A DNA stretch of 64,000 nt from Mesorhizobium hawassense (GCF_003289945.1 NZ_QMBP01000003.1:124001-188000); one strand, 5' to 3'; counted from the stretch's first letter, positions 53,367 through 62,646 are shown. Translations and numbers: made by a program. Notes: a model not told the origin generated them from the letters alone.

Positions 53367-54137
53367 TCACACTGCAAGATAGCCTCCGTCGACGACCATT
53401 TCGGAGCCGGTAACGAACTTCGATTCGTCCGAGGCGAGATAGAGGACCATGTAGGCGATGTCGCTGGGCTCGCCGAGGAAGCCGATCGGGTGGCGGGAAA
53501 GCGCCTTGGCCTTCTCCTGCTCGAGTTTTCCCAGATCGCGCAGATAGTTCTCGGTCTGCGGCGTCCAGATATAGCCGGGATGGATGGAATTGCAGCGGAT
53601 GCCGTAGCGTTGTTCGGCGCAGTGCACGGCGACGGCCTTGGTCAAGGTGCGTACCCCACCCTTGGAGGCGCAATAGGCCGCAAGCTCGGCCTCGCCTATG
53701 ATGCCGTCGATGGAGGAGAGATTGATGATCGATCCGCCGCCGGATTTCTTCATCAGCCTGATGGCTTCCTGGCAGCCAAGGAAGACGCCGTCGAGATTGA
53801 CCGCCATAGTGCGCCGCCATTCGGCTAGCGTGGTGTCCTCGATATTTTTGGCGATGGCGATGCCGGCATTGTTGACCAGAACGTCGAGCCGGCCGAAGCG
53901 CTGCTCGATCGCGGCCATGAGGGCGGACCAGTCCTCGGGTTTCGACACGTCGTGGCGCAGCGCCAATGCCCCGCCGCCGGCCTTGACGATCTCCGACGCC
54001 GTATCTCCAGCCAAGGCTTCGTCGATGTCGCTGACGACAAGCCTTGCACCTTCGCCCGCCAGCAGAAGCGCGGATGCCCGTCCGAGGCCGAGCCCGGCCC
54101 CGGTTACGACCGCTACCTTGCCTGCGACGCGGTTCAC
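53367..54137 (-). CDS. SDR family oxidoreductase
   Basis: Classical short-chain dehydrogenase of 256 residues: TGAGLGLG coenzyme loop, DVSKPEDW, NNAGIAIA, INLSSIDG and catalytic YCASK. GTG 54137 is taken as start (AAGGA upstream; longer frames overlap the acetone carboxylase gamma gene). It follows acxC by 13 bp, so it belongs to the same operon and probably oxidises 2-propanol to acetone or acts on the acetoacetate product. Confidence 0.85.
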   Translation of the reverse strand: MNRVAGKVAVVTGAGLGLGRASALLLAGEGARLVVSDIDEALAGDTASEIVKAGGGALALRHDVSKPEDWSALMAAIEQRFGRLDVLVNNAGIAIAKNIEDTTLAEWRRTMAVNLDGVFLGCQEAIRLMKKSGGGSIINLSSIDGIIGEAELAAYCASKGGVRTLTKAVAVHCAEQRYGIRCNSIHPGYIWTPQTENYLRDLGKLEQEKAKALSRHPIGFLGEPSDIAYMVLYLASDESKFVTGSEMVVDGGYLAV

Positions 54138-54150
54138 AAAATCAATGTCC

Positions 54151-54636
54151 TTACAATGGTTTGCCCAGCCAGTCGCGGTAGAAACCTTCGAGGTCCGGTT
54201 CGAAGTCATGCACGATCGGGTAGCCGGGCGCGGCCGCTTCAACCTCATGCAGAGTCCCGCATTGCGGGCAGATGAACTCGCGGATCTCCATCCATTCCGG
54301 ATCCGGCAGATCGCTGTTGGGATAGATTTCGCGCAGCGATTCCTCTGTGTCGCGGACGATGATCGCGGCCTTCAGCTTCCAGTTCTTGCGGTAGTCGCCG
54401 AAGCAATGGCCGCATTCGCATTTCGTCACCCGCTCCTCGCCGCTCTGGCAGATGAAGAGATGGTCGCCCACGGGGAGCAGGATCGGATCCTTCCAGCCCA
54501 CACGGTCCTGCAGCACCGCGACATATTTGAAGAAGCGGTCATCGTCCTTATAGGCGCTCATGATGCGGCGCGTCTGCGGCCAGGGCAGCGTACCGCCAAC
54601 CAGATCGGCGATGACTTCCTTGCTGTATGAGGTCAT
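54151..54636 (-). CDS. acxC: Acetone carboxylase gamma subunit
   Basis: Small subunit (161 residues, Xanthobacter subunit about 168). Two cysteine pairs in CECGHCFGDYRKNW and FICPQCGTLHEVE form a zinc site; the C-terminal PIVHDFEPDLEGFYRDWLGK is conserved in the family. The enzyme carboxylates acetone to acetoacetate with ATP hydrolysis. Starts 5 bp after the alpha subunit. Confidence 0.92.
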   Translation of the reverse strand: MTSYSKEVIADLVGGTLPWPQTRRIMSAYKDDDRFFKYVAVLQDRVGWKDPILLPVGDHLFICQSGEERVTKCECGHCFGDYRKNWKLKAAIIVRDTEESLREIYPNSDLPDPEWMEIREFICPQCGTLHEVEAAAPGYPIVHDFEPDLEGFYRDWLGKPL

Positions 54637-54641
54637 GGTCC

Positions 54642-56837
54642 TTACTCCACGCCGAAGGTCGATTTGGCATCGACATCCCAGAAGATCGAAAAGTCCCTGG
54701 TGAAGCGCGCGGAAAGCTTGATGGCGCTGGCATACATCTTCTTCACCTCGGGTGCGAAATCGGCCACCTTGACCCGTTCGCGCTCCTTGGCCACCCATTC
54801 CGACACCGGTCTGGCGCGTGCCAGGCGCTGTGCCCGCATATCGGCGCGGTGGCGCTTGGTGGCTTCCAGATTGGCGACCGGGAAGCCCTCCGCATCCTCA
54901 TCGAGCATGATGCCGAAGATTCCTTCGGCCGCTTCCTTGGTGAGGAAGCCGTTCTCGACGTCCCAGGCGGTCTTGACCGGATCGCGCTCCAGTACGTCGC
55001 CATAGCCACCGCCGCCATTGTAGGAGTGGGTGAAGACATCGCCGGTCTTGTGCGGCGCTGTGATGTAGGGGCCCTCCATCGTCACGTGCCGGCCTTCGAG
55101 CCGCACCTCCAGCTCCGAGCGGTATGGATTGGTGCCGGTGTGGTGCGCCAACGGCGCGCCCTTTTTGGCAAGCTCGAAGATGTTGGTGTCGCGGACCGCG
55201 CGGTGCTTTTGGCAGGTCGGTGCCGGATAGCCGCCGCAGAGACCGCCATTGTCGAAGACGCGGGAGGAATGCTCGGACGTCACCAGCCGCAGATGGTCGG
55301 TCTTGGAAACCAGCCAGGTCGACAGGAAGGAACAGCCACCGCGATATTTACCGGCGCCGCCCGAATTGGGAACGATGGAGCGGCCGATATAGAGCATCGG
55401 CATGTTCTGTTCCCAGATCTCGATGTTACCCATGTCGGATTCCGGGTTCCAGCCGACATAGGCGGTGTCCAAACCGTCCTTGATCGCGAGCGCGCCGGAG
55501 CCGGCGGCGGCGCATTCGAAGTGCGCCATGCCGAACAAAGTGCCGTACTGGCTGGTGCCGCCCATCTCGATCATCGGACTGTTGACCTGGCCGACGAACG
55601 CTTCCTCGACAAAGCCGCGTGCGATGAAGGAGCGCGACAAGAGCCGCTGGAAGACGCCGTAAGCCGGCAAAAGAAGCGCCCAGGAGGTGGCGGTCGCCAC
55701 CATCTCGTTGTCGGGGTTGGTCCAGGTGCCATGCGGCAGCTTCAATTCGGTCGCCATCCAGGCGCCGTCATTGACCAGGCCCTCGAAGTTCATGTGCTGG
55801 GTCAGCGTCACGAACATGCCGCCATCCATGCCGGCCGGCGTGCAGTTCATCGAATGGTAGCCCCAAGGCTGCGTGCCCTCGAAGTCCATGATGATCTTGC
55901 CGTCCGAGGTGATCTCCATCTCGATCGGCATGTTGTAGAGCCAGTCGGGATCGCCGAGCGGCTGGTAGCCAGGCTTGCCCGCTGTGACATGGCCATAGAA
56001 GGTGTGGCCGCGATAGATGCCGGGCACGGTGAGCTGGCGCGTGCGGGCGAGTTGGGCGCGGCGGCCTTCCTCGATGAACTCCTTCGACACCTGCATCCAG
56101 TAGTCCAGGCCGATCTCGTCGATCAGCGCCTTGACGCTCTCGCGCATGTCGATGCAGGAGGCGACCTTGGCCTTCTCGTCGAGCACCCAATAGATCGGCA
56201 TGCGCAGATTGCGTTCGCAGCGGATGACATAGTCGCGACGGATCTCGTCATTCTCGCCGACCTTTTCGGCGCAGACGAACAGGCCTTCGGTGAAACGCTC
56301 CTGCGCCAGCGCCACGTCGCCGCCGGGCGTGATGCCGCCGGCCTCCAGCTCGTGGCAAACCGCCCCCGCCCAACCAACCAGTCTGCCGGAATGGAAGATC
56401 GGCACCACGTCCATCACATCGGGCACCTGCACGGTGCCGATGAAGGCGTCGTTGTTGGCGAAGATGTCGCCGTCGCGGATTTGAGGATTTTCCTCGTAGC
56501 CGTTGCGGATCATCCATTTGATGAAGCGGCTCATCGTGTGCACATGCACCATGATGCCGTTGGAGAGCGCGATCGCGTCGCCTTCCGGCGTGTAGATGGC
56601 GACGACCATTTCGCCGACCTCGCGCACGCCGGGCGAGGCGGAGATGCGGCGCGCCATCTCGCGCGCCGAGACACAGTAGGCGCGCAGCTTGGTGTGCAGC
56701 GTTTCGAATTTCAGCGGATCCTGGTTGCGCAGCTCCAGCTCGGTGATGCCGTCATAGCAGCCGGTCTCTTCCATCAGCCGCTCGGATTCGATCAACCTTT
56801 CGCGGATGCGCAGCGCAGAGGCGGGTTTGTCCAGCAT
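54642..56837 (-). CDS. acxB: Acetone carboxylase alpha subunit (hydantoinase B / HyuB family)
   Basis: A 731-residue HyuB-family protein. N-terminal RNQDPLKFETLHTKLRAYC, then DGDIFANNDAFIGT (DPF/ANDxF motif of hydantoinase B), HELEAGGITPGGD, the central NCTPAGMDGGMF and the glycine-rich SYNGGGGYGD near the end. With the beta and gamma subunits it carboxylates acetone; the related acetophenone carboxylases are the main alternative. ATG 56837 is chosen over 56882, which overlaps the beta gene. Confidence 0.92.
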   Translation of the reverse strand: MLDKPASALRIRERLIESERLMEETGCYDGITELELRNQDPLKFETLHTKLRAYCVSAREMARRISASPGVREVGEMVVAIYTPEGDAIALSNGIMVHVHTMSRFIKWMIRNGYEENPQIRDGDIFANNDAFIGTVQVPDVMDVVPIFHSGRLVGWAGAVCHELEAGGITPGGDVALAQERFTEGLFVCAEKVGENDEIRRDYVIRCERNLRMPIYWVLDEKAKVASCIDMRESVKALIDEIGLDYWMQVSKEFIEEGRRAQLARTRQLTVPGIYRGHTFYGHVTAGKPGYQPLGDPDWLYNMPIEMEITSDGKIIMDFEGTQPWGYHSMNCTPAGMDGGMFVTLTQHMNFEGLVNDGAWMATELKLPHGTWTNPDNEMVATATSWALLLPAYGVFQRLLSRSFIARGFVEEAFVGQVNSPMIEMGGTSQYGTLFGMAHFECAAAGSGALAIKDGLDTAYVGWNPESDMGNIEIWEQNMPMLYIGRSIVPNSGGAGKYRGGCSFLSTWLVSKTDHLRLVTSEHSSRVFDNGGLCGGYPAPTCQKHRAVRDTNIFELAKKGAPLAHHTGTNPYRSELEVRLEGRHVTMEGPYITAPHKTGDVFTHSYNGGGGYGDVLERDPVKTAWDVENGFLTKEAAEGIFGIMLDEDAEGFPVANLEATKRHRADMRAQRLARARPVSEWVAKERERVKVADFAPEVKKMYASAIKLSARFTRDFSIFWDVDAKSTFGVE

Positions 56838-56851
56838 GGCGTTCGCCCTTC

Positions 56852-58993
56852 TCAAGCGTGGGTGTAGTGCAGCAGCGTCCATTCATCGACATGGACGCGA
56901 TCCTGCGGGTGGACGACGAGGGTGGTCGCCGGATGTTCGATGATGGCCGGGCCGATTACTTCGTGGCCGGGCTGCAAAAGGTCCATCTCGTAGAGATTGG
57001 CCTTGTGCCAGCGGCCGCCAATATAGGCCTCGCGCACACCCTTGTGGGCGGAACCGGGATCGGACTTGCCGAGCGGCCGCTTGAGCAGCACCGGCTTGAC
57101 CTTGTCGGCGGTGGCGATCAGGCCAAGTTCGGTGATCGAGAAGCCGGCTTCGCCATAGCGCGAGACGCGATGGTTGACCTTGGCGTAGACCGCCTCGAAT
57201 TCGGCGATGATTTTGCGCATGTCGTCGGCCGAGTGAAGCGCCGACAGCGGCGCCATCACCTCGACGTCCTCGAGCTGGCCGGTGTAGCGCATCATCAGGA
57301 ACGGCACGGTCTTGATCTTCTCGCGCGCATGGCCGTCGGCGATCATTTCGTCGACCGCTGCCTTGGTGAGATCGTCCCAGACAGCTGTGACCTTCCTGCC
57401 GAAGGCGACCAACTCGTCGTCGCTCGCCCGCGCGCCGATGTCGATCTGCGTCGACACCGAATGCCGGCGCATGAAATCGGCGGTGGTGCAGCCGAACGCC
57501 GAGAAAGCGGCGGCGAACTGGAAGGTGATGATGTCCTTGAAGCCGATGCCACGTGAGCAGCCGGCGAGATGCAGCGGCCCGGAGCCGCCATAGGATAAAA
57601 GCGTGAATTCCGACGGATGGATACCCTGTCCGGAAATGACGCGGCGCAGCGCGTTGTTGGCGTCGGCCTCCAGCATGTCGATCATGCCTTCGGCCGCTTC
57701 CTCGACACCGACGCCGAGCAGGCGCGAGCATTTTTCCTCGAATGCTTTTCTGGCCTTCTCGACCTGCAGCACGACCTTGCCGCCGAGGAAATAGTGCGGG
57801 TTCAACCGGCCGAGGATGGCGTCGCAGTCGGCGATCGTCGGCTCGGTGCCGCCCTTGGCGAAGCAGATCGGGCCGGGATCGGAGCCGGCGCTTTCCGGTC
57901 CGAGCGAGACTTTCCTGGTCAGCGGGTCGACCTTGAGGATCATGCCCGCGCCGGCGCCGATCGTGTCGAGATGCAGCGTCGGCACGTTGAGCTTGAAGCG
58001 GTCCATCAACGGCTCGTTCTCGATCCGTGTCTGGCCACGGGTGATGACGCCCATGTCGAAGGAGGTGCCGCCCATATCCGAGCAGATCAAAGAGTCGTTG
58101 CCGATCAGCTTGCCGACATAGGCAGCACCGAGGATGCCGCCGATCGGGCCGGAAATCATCGTCTCGTGCAGGCGCGGATGGTTGATTGAGGTCAGGCCGC
58201 CGAAGGAGAGCAGCGTCTGCACGCCGTATTTGAAGCCGTATTTCTTCGAGACGTCCTCGATGCCCTTGAGCTGCTTGCGGCCGCGCGAGGTGGCATAGGC
58301 CTCGATCAGCACCGAGTTCAGCCGCGACTGCTCGCGGATGACCGGACGCACCTCATGGCTGGTGTAGACCAGGATGTCGGCGCCGGCGGCAGTGATCTCC
58401 TCGCGGCAGATCTCGGCGATGCGCTTCTCATGCTCCGGATTGACATGCGAGAAGACAGTCATGATGCAGATCGCCTCGACCTTGTCGGCAATCAGCTTCT
58501 TCGCCGCCGCATGCACCTCATGCTCGTAGAGCGGCAGGATGACGTCGCCGAACTGGTCTATGCGCTCGGTGACGCCGTGCGTGCGGCGGCGCGGCACCAG
58601 CGGATCGGGATGGTGGTGGGTGACCGCGTGCAAGCGGTCGGCGTAGGAATAGTCGGCCCAGGCCTGCAGGCCGCGGCCCATCAGGATCATGTCCTCCAGC
58701 CCCTTGGTGGCGATCAGCCCGAGCTTGCGACCGGTGCGCGACAACAGCGTGTTGAGCATGCCGGTGCCGGAATAGAGCACCACGTTAACGCCCGAGAACA
58801 GGTCCTGAAGCGAGATGCCCCAGGCATCGGCCGCGTCCTCGGCGGACGCAAGGAAGCCCTCGGCCTCGTCCTTCGGCGTCGTCGCCGACTTGCCGATCTT
58901 GAAGTGACCGTCCTGATCGACAAGGATCGTATCGGTCATGGTGCCGCCGGCGTCGATGCCGATGACGATTGGATTGGTAATGATCTGGTCCAC
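56852..58993 (-). CDS. acxA: Acetone carboxylase beta subunit (hydantoinase A / HyuA family)
   Basis: ATP-binding subunit of 713 residues (Xanthobacter 717). Acetate-kinase-like fold: IVIGIDAGGTMTDTILV, SGTGMLNTLLSR, CSDMGGTSFDMGVI, AGSDPGPICF, LLSYGGSGPLHLAG. It activates bicarbonate and acetone by phosphorylation. GTG 58993 has AAGGGA 8-10 bp upstream and gives MDQIITNPIVIGIDAGG; the frame extends to GTG 59023. First gene of the minus-strand operon acxA-acxB-acxC-SDR-SDR. Confidence 0.92.
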   Translation of the reverse strand: MDQIITNPIVIGIDAGGTMTDTILVDQDGHFKIGKSATTPKDEAEGFLASAEDAADAWGISLQDLFSGVNVVLYSGTGMLNTLLSRTGRKLGLIATKGLEDMILMGRGLQAWADYSYADRLHAVTHHHPDPLVPRRRTHGVTERIDQFGDVILPLYEHEVHAAAKKLIADKVEAICIMTVFSHVNPEHEKRIAEICREEITAAGADILVYTSHEVRPVIREQSRLNSVLIEAYATSRGRKQLKGIEDVSKKYGFKYGVQTLLSFGGLTSINHPRLHETMISGPIGGILGAAYVGKLIGNDSLICSDMGGTSFDMGVITRGQTRIENEPLMDRFKLNVPTLHLDTIGAGAGMILKVDPLTRKVSLGPESAGSDPGPICFAKGGTEPTIADCDAILGRLNPHYFLGGKVVLQVEKARKAFEEKCSRLLGVGVEEAAEGMIDMLEADANNALRRVISGQGIHPSEFTLLSYGGSGPLHLAGCSRGIGFKDIITFQFAAAFSAFGCTTADFMRRHSVSTQIDIGARASDDELVAFGRKVTAVWDDLTKAAVDEMIADGHAREKIKTVPFLMMRYTGQLEDVEVMAPLSALHSADDMRKIIAEFEAVYAKVNHRVSRYGEAGFSITELGLIATADKVKPVLLKRPLGKSDPGSAHKGVREAYIGGRWHKANLYEMDLLQPGHEVIGPAIIEHPATTLVVHPQDRVHVDEWTLLHYTHA

Positions 58994-59109
58994 GGGTCGC
59001 TTTCCCTTGCCGAGAATGACCACAGGCTAGATTCGATCGCCCGGATCGCGCCATATGCCTAAAGACACAATGACCGCGCGGCGCGGTTCGCCGAAAAAAG
59101 GGCATGCGC

Positions 59110-59883
59110 ATGGGCAATATCTGGGCGCCGCTGGCCAAGGCGATCGCCGCCACCGGCACCGACCGGCATGTCGACTGCCTGATCGACCTGATCGGGGCGG
59201 ACATCGCGCATGATTTGGTGACGGTCACCCGCTACTCGGCGACCAAGACGCCGGAATTCGTCAAGCACCGGCGCTTCTCGGACGAGATGGTGCGGCGCTA
59301 TCTCGACAACTACTATGTCTTCGATCCCTTCTATGCCTCGTGGCGCAGCCAGCGCCGGCTCGGCATCATGCCGCTCAAGAGTCTGGCAGACGAGGAGGCC
59401 AAGCGCGGCCAATACATAGCCGGCTTCCTGGCGCAGTCGGAGATCTGCGACGAGGTCGGCATCATGCTTGCCGATGGCGGCGACTGGTGCCTCGGCATCT
59501 TCCTCGATCGCTCGACCTTGCCGTTCAAGGACAGCGAGATCGCGCTGCTCAGCGAGCGGCTGCCGGTGTTCGAGGCGCTGCATGCGCTCGACATCAAGGC
59601 GCGCGGCTCAGACTTTTCCCGCACCTCGGCGCCGAGCGGTCCCGGCGCCTCGCCGCAGCAGAAGCCGAGCATTCCGCAGAGCCTATGGCCCGAACTGTCG
59701 CTGCGCGAGCGCGAGCTGGTGCAGCTTATCCTCGCCGGCCACCCGACCGCCAACATCGCCGCGCGGCTCGGCATCACCGTCGGCACGGTCAAGAACCACC
59801 GCCGGCGCATCTACGAGAAGCTCGACATCACAACCGAGCGCGAATTGTTCCTTCAATTCTTCCAGCACCGTATCGATGCGTAG
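59110..59883 (+). CDS. LuxR family transcriptional regulator, putative activator of the acetone carboxylase operon
   Basis: A 257-residue protein with a C-terminal LuxR-type HTH (about 195-255: LSLRERELVQLILAGHPTAN then GTVKNHRRRIYEKL) and an N-terminal part without recognised domain that contains many aromatic residues (DNYYVFDPFYASW). Not an autoinducer-binding domain by eye. Divergent from acxA with a 116-bp gap, so it likely controls that operon; known acetone carboxylase operons use sigma-54 activators (AcxR), so this is a different control. ATG 59110 has AAGGG 7 bp upstream; ATG 59104 would leave 1 bp spacing. Confidence 0.82.
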   Translation: MGNIWAPLAKAIAATGTDRHVDCLIDLIGADIAHDLVTVTRYSATKTPEFVKHRRFSDEMVRRYLDNYYVFDPFYASWRSQRRLGIMPLKSLADEEAKRGQYIAGFLAQSEICDEVGIMLADGGDWCLGIFLDRSTLPFKDSEIALLSERLPVFEALHALDIKARGSDFSRTSAPSGPGASPQQKPSIPQSLWPELSLRERELVQLILAGHPTANIAARLGITVGTVKNHRRRIYEKLDITTERELFLQFFQHRIDA

Positions 59884-59906
59884 GATAACGCCAGCGTCTG
59901 CATCGC

Positions 59907-60482
59907 TCAGTCGTGCAGATCCCGCGAAATTGAAGGGCCGATGGTAAAGCCGGAAAACGTCACCTCAAAGCCTTCGCGCTGCGGCGAGCAGCACATCATG
60001 CCGACATCGACCGATTTCGAGATCGGGAAATAGGCCAGCCGCACCGGCTTCCAGTGCCCATCCGAGGCGTCCAGATACTGGATGCGGATCGCCTCGGCGT
60101 GACGGGTCAGGCGGATCCTGACGCCGTCCTTGCCGGCGGCGATGGCGACCAGCGACCAGTCGGAGGTGTCATTGGTGACGACGACGGAGAAGTAGGCCAG
60201 CCCGTCGGTGTATTCGATGCCGGCCTTGATCCAGTGCGTTTCGCTGAGGCGCAGCATCAGCCCCGCCTGATCGTAGAGCACCTTGTAATCGCCCCTGACG
60301 GTGACCTCGGCAGAGAAGTCACCCTCGACGGATCGGTAGAGGAAGTGGCCGTTGTCGCGCCAGAAGCCGTAAAAAGTCTCGCGCCAGAAATCCGTTTCCT
60401 TGGCCGTTCGAACGGTGAACGCCCCGTCGCCGAACGTATGGTGCGGCGGCGGGTTGAGCCACGTCATGCCGGCCACGCTCAT
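59907..60482 (-). CDS. DUF1349 domain protein
   Basis: A 191-residue protein of the DUF1349 family (concanavalin-like fold): MTWLNPPPHHTFGDGAFTVR, FLYRSVEGDFSAEVTVRG, YDQAGLMLRLSETHWIKAG, GMMCCSPQREGFEVTFSGF. Such proteins may bind carbohydrates; the function is unknown. It lacks a signal peptide. Between the LuxR gene (convergent, 23 bp between stops) and a repeat. Confidence 0.8.
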   Translation of the reverse strand: MSVAGMTWLNPPPHHTFGDGAFTVRTAKETDFWRETFYGFWRDNGHFLYRSVEGDFSAEVTVRGDYKVLYDQAGLMLRLSETHWIKAGIEYTDGLAYFSVVVTNDTSDWSLVAIAAGKDGVRIRLTRHAEAIRIQYLDASDGHWKPVRLAYFPISKSVDVGMMCCSPQREGFEVTFSGFTIGPSISRDLHD

Positions 60483-60504
60483 CGATCTTCTCCCGGATTG
60501 GATT

Positions 60505-60606
60505 AGAGCAATTCCAGGAAAAGTGTGAGCGGTTTTCCGCCCGGAATTGCGTCAAAACAAAGAGATAGGGCGGTTCGCCGTTTCCGTGAAACGGCGAACC
60601 GCTCTA
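60505..60606. repeat. Dispersed palindromic repeat, RIME-like (copy 3)
   Basis: Closely matches copy 1: AGAGCAATTCCAGGAAAAG, GCGGTTTTCCG, GGAATTGCGT, AAAACAAAGAGATAG, then a hairpin GCGGTTCGCCGTTTC around a 3-nt loop. Its last three bases supply the stop codon of the aldehyde dehydrogenase (TAG, 60604-60606 on the minus strand). Confidence 0.85.
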
Positions 60607-62043
60607 GCCGGCGAACGTATAGGCCGTCTTCACCGTGGTGTAGAACTCCATCGCGTAGCGACCCTGTTCGCGCGGGCCGTAGCTCGAGCCCTTGCGGCCG
60701 CCGAACGGCACGTGGAAATCGACGCCCGCCGTCGGCAGGTTGACCATCACCATGCCGGCTTCGGAGTTGCGCTTGAAATGCGTCGCATGCTTCAGGCTGG
60801 TGGTGCAGATGCCGGAGGTGAGGCCGAACGGCGTATCGTTGGCGACGCTAAGCGCCTCGTCGTAATCCTTGACGCGGATGACGTTGGCGACCGGGCCAAA
60901 GATCTCCTCGCGCGAGATGCGCATGGCGTTGGTCGAGCCAAGGAACAGCGCCGGCCGCAGATAGAAGCCGGGCGTCTCGCGCTCCAGCCGGTCGCCGCCG
61001 AAAGCGAGCTCGGCGCCTTCCTGGCGGCCGATGGCGATATAGTCCTCATCCTGCTTCAGCTGGGTCTGGTCGACGACCGGGCCGATCTGGGTCTTGGCAT
61101 CGAGCGCATCGCCGATGACGAGCTTGTCCAGGCGCTCCTTCATGGCGTCGACGAAGCGGTCGTGGATGCCCTCGGCGACGATAAGGCGCGAAGAGGCCGT
61201 GCAGCGCTGTCCGGTCGAGAAATAAGCGCCGTTGATGGCGCAATCGACGGCCGTGCCAAGATCAGCGTCATCGAGCACGACGAGCGGATTCTTGCCACCC
61301 ATCTCCAGCTGGAACTTGCGCATATGCTCGACGCTGGCCGCGGCGACGCGCTTGCCCGTGCCGACCGAACCGGTGAAGGAGATCGCATTGACGTCCGGGC
61401 TGTCGAGCATGGCCTGGCCGACCACAGAGCCCTTACCCATGACGAGGTTGAGCACGCCCTTGGGCAGGCCGGCGCGGTGCAGGATATCGACGATGGTCCA
61501 GGCGCTTTCGGGCACCAGCTCGGCCGGCTTGAAGACGATCGTGTTGCCGTAAGCGAGCGCCGGAGCGATCTTCCAGGCGGGGATGGCGATCGGGAAATTC
61601 CACGGCGTGATGATGCCGACGACGCCGACGCCCTCGCGGGTCATCTCGACGCCGACGCCCGGCCGCACGCTCGGCACCATCTCGCCCGACAGGCGCAGCG
61701 TCTCGCCGGCGAAAAAATCGAAGAGCTGCGCGGCGCGGATCGTCTCGCCGACGCCCTCGGCCAGCGTCTTGCCTTCCTCGCGGGCCAGCGAGCGGCCGAT
61801 CTCATCCTTGCGCGCCATGATCTCGTCGGAAGTTTTCTTCAGCACCGCGTGGCGGGCGAGCGGCCCGGAGCGCGACCAAGCCGGAAAGGCCGCCTTGGCG
61901 GCCGCGATGGCCTGCTTGGCCTGCTCCGGCCCGGCCGAAGCGTATTCGCCGACGACATCGTTGGTGTTCGACGGATTGATGTTGCGCGAGCCGGCCTCGC
62001 CAAGCCACTCGCCATCGATCAGGTTCTTACGCAGCACGGTCAT
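60604..62043 (-). CDS. NAD(P)-dependent aldehyde dehydrogenase, 2-oxoglutarate semialdehyde type
   Basis: Oxidises an aldehyde to the acid. The 479 residues contain ITPWNFPIAIPAWK, the Glu of EMGGKNPLVVLDDAD, catalytic Cys in GQRCTASSR, and GVDFHVPFGGRKGSSYG. The INPSNTNDVVGEYA N-terminus and overall resemblance point to alpha-ketoglutaric semialdehyde dehydrogenases of pentose/hydroxyproline catabolism. The specificity is inferred. Preceded by a tandem inverted repeat that looks like a GntR operator. Confidence 0.88.
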   Translation of the reverse strand: MTVLRKNLIDGEWLGEAGSRNINPSNTNDVVGEYASAGPEQAKQAIAAAKAAFPAWSRSGPLARHAVLKKTSDEIMARKDEIGRSLAREEGKTLAEGVGETIRAAQLFDFFAGETLRLSGEMVPSVRPGVGVEMTREGVGVVGIITPWNFPIAIPAWKIAPALAYGNTIVFKPAELVPESAWTIVDILHRAGLPKGVLNLVMGKGSVVGQAMLDSPDVNAISFTGSVGTGKRVAAASVEHMRKFQLEMGGKNPLVVLDDADLGTAVDCAINGAYFSTGQRCTASSRLIVAEGIHDRFVDAMKERLDKLVIGDALDAKTQIGPVVDQTQLKQDEDYIAIGRQEGAELAFGGDRLERETPGFYLRPALFLGSTNAMRISREEIFGPVANVIRVKDYDEALSVANDTPFGLTSGICTTSLKHATHFKRNSEAGMVMVNLPTAGVDFHVPFGGRKGSSYGPREQGRYAMEFYTTVKTAYTFAG

Positions 62044-62087
62044 CTTGTTTCCTTGAGTTTGGTCGCGGCAGCCGTCGGCCGGGTCAA

Positions 62088-62121
62088 TTGTCAGACAAAT
62101 GATATAGTCATTGTCCGACAG
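62088..62121. promoter_or_regulatory. Tandem GntR-type operators upstream of the aldehyde dehydrogenase
   Basis: TTGTCAGACAA (62088-62098) is a perfect inverted repeat and TTGTCCGACAG (62111-62121) a near-copy, centres 23 bp apart, 45-78 bp upstream of the start. The TNGTNNNACNA pattern is typical for FadR-subfamily GntR repressors. No GntR gene is in the window. Confidence 0.6.
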
Positions 62122-62160
62122 GAGGTCTACCCGCGATCTTAAACCTAGAGCCGGCTGCCG

Positions 62161-62646
62161 TCAGGTAGAGAACGACCAGAACAGGCAGGCAAGCGTGACC
62201 GCGCCGAAGATGACGAAGAACAGGCTTCTGAGCAGGACGTTGCGGCGAAGCTCGTTCATGGTGAGATGCGCCGCGACGATCGCCGCGACGAACAAGAAAC
62301 GCCAGTTGAAGAGCGCCCAAAGCACCTCATGCTGGCCGAAGGCCCATCTGGCAAGCAGCGAGCCGACAATCGTCGCGAAGAGCATGATCGTCGCCCAGAA
62401 GATCGCGTCGGCGGCATGGGTCAGCACGACGCCGGCGGCGCGGATGGGCAGGATCATAATCAGCATGGCGCCGAAAAAGTAGACGGCGGCGATGGCCAGG
62501 AAGGAGCCGGCATCCGCGATGCCGTCGAGACGCTTGACGCCATACGCGCCATAGGGATAGCCGTGCCTCGCCACGGCCAAGGACAGCGCCATCAGCAAGC
62601 CGCCCAAAACCGTGACCAGTGCGAATGTGCCGAGAGCCTTGCTCAT
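62161..62646 (-). CDS. Hypothetical membrane protein, four predicted helices
   Basis: A 161-residue protein with about four membrane segments (ALGTFALVTVLGGLLMALSL, FLAIAAVYFFGAMLIMILP, IFWATIMLFATIVGSLLA, and two C-terminal segments). No recognised family. It lies between the aldehyde dehydrogenase and the sugar ABC ATPase. Start ATG 62646. Confidence 0.7.
   Translation of the reverse strand: MSKALGTFALVTVLGGLLMALSLAVARHGYPYGAYGVKRLDGIADAGSFLAIAAVYFFGAMLIMILPIRAAGVVLTHAADAIFWATIMLFATIVGSLLARWAFGQHEVLWALFNWRFLFVAAIVAAHLTMNELRRNVLLRSLFFVIFGAVTLACLFWSFST

Noticed and set aside
54627..56867. A 746-residue open frame opposite the acetone carboxylase alpha gene
   Set aside because: Exact opposite-strand mirror of acxB with no recognisable domain; the acxB frame has all family motifs.
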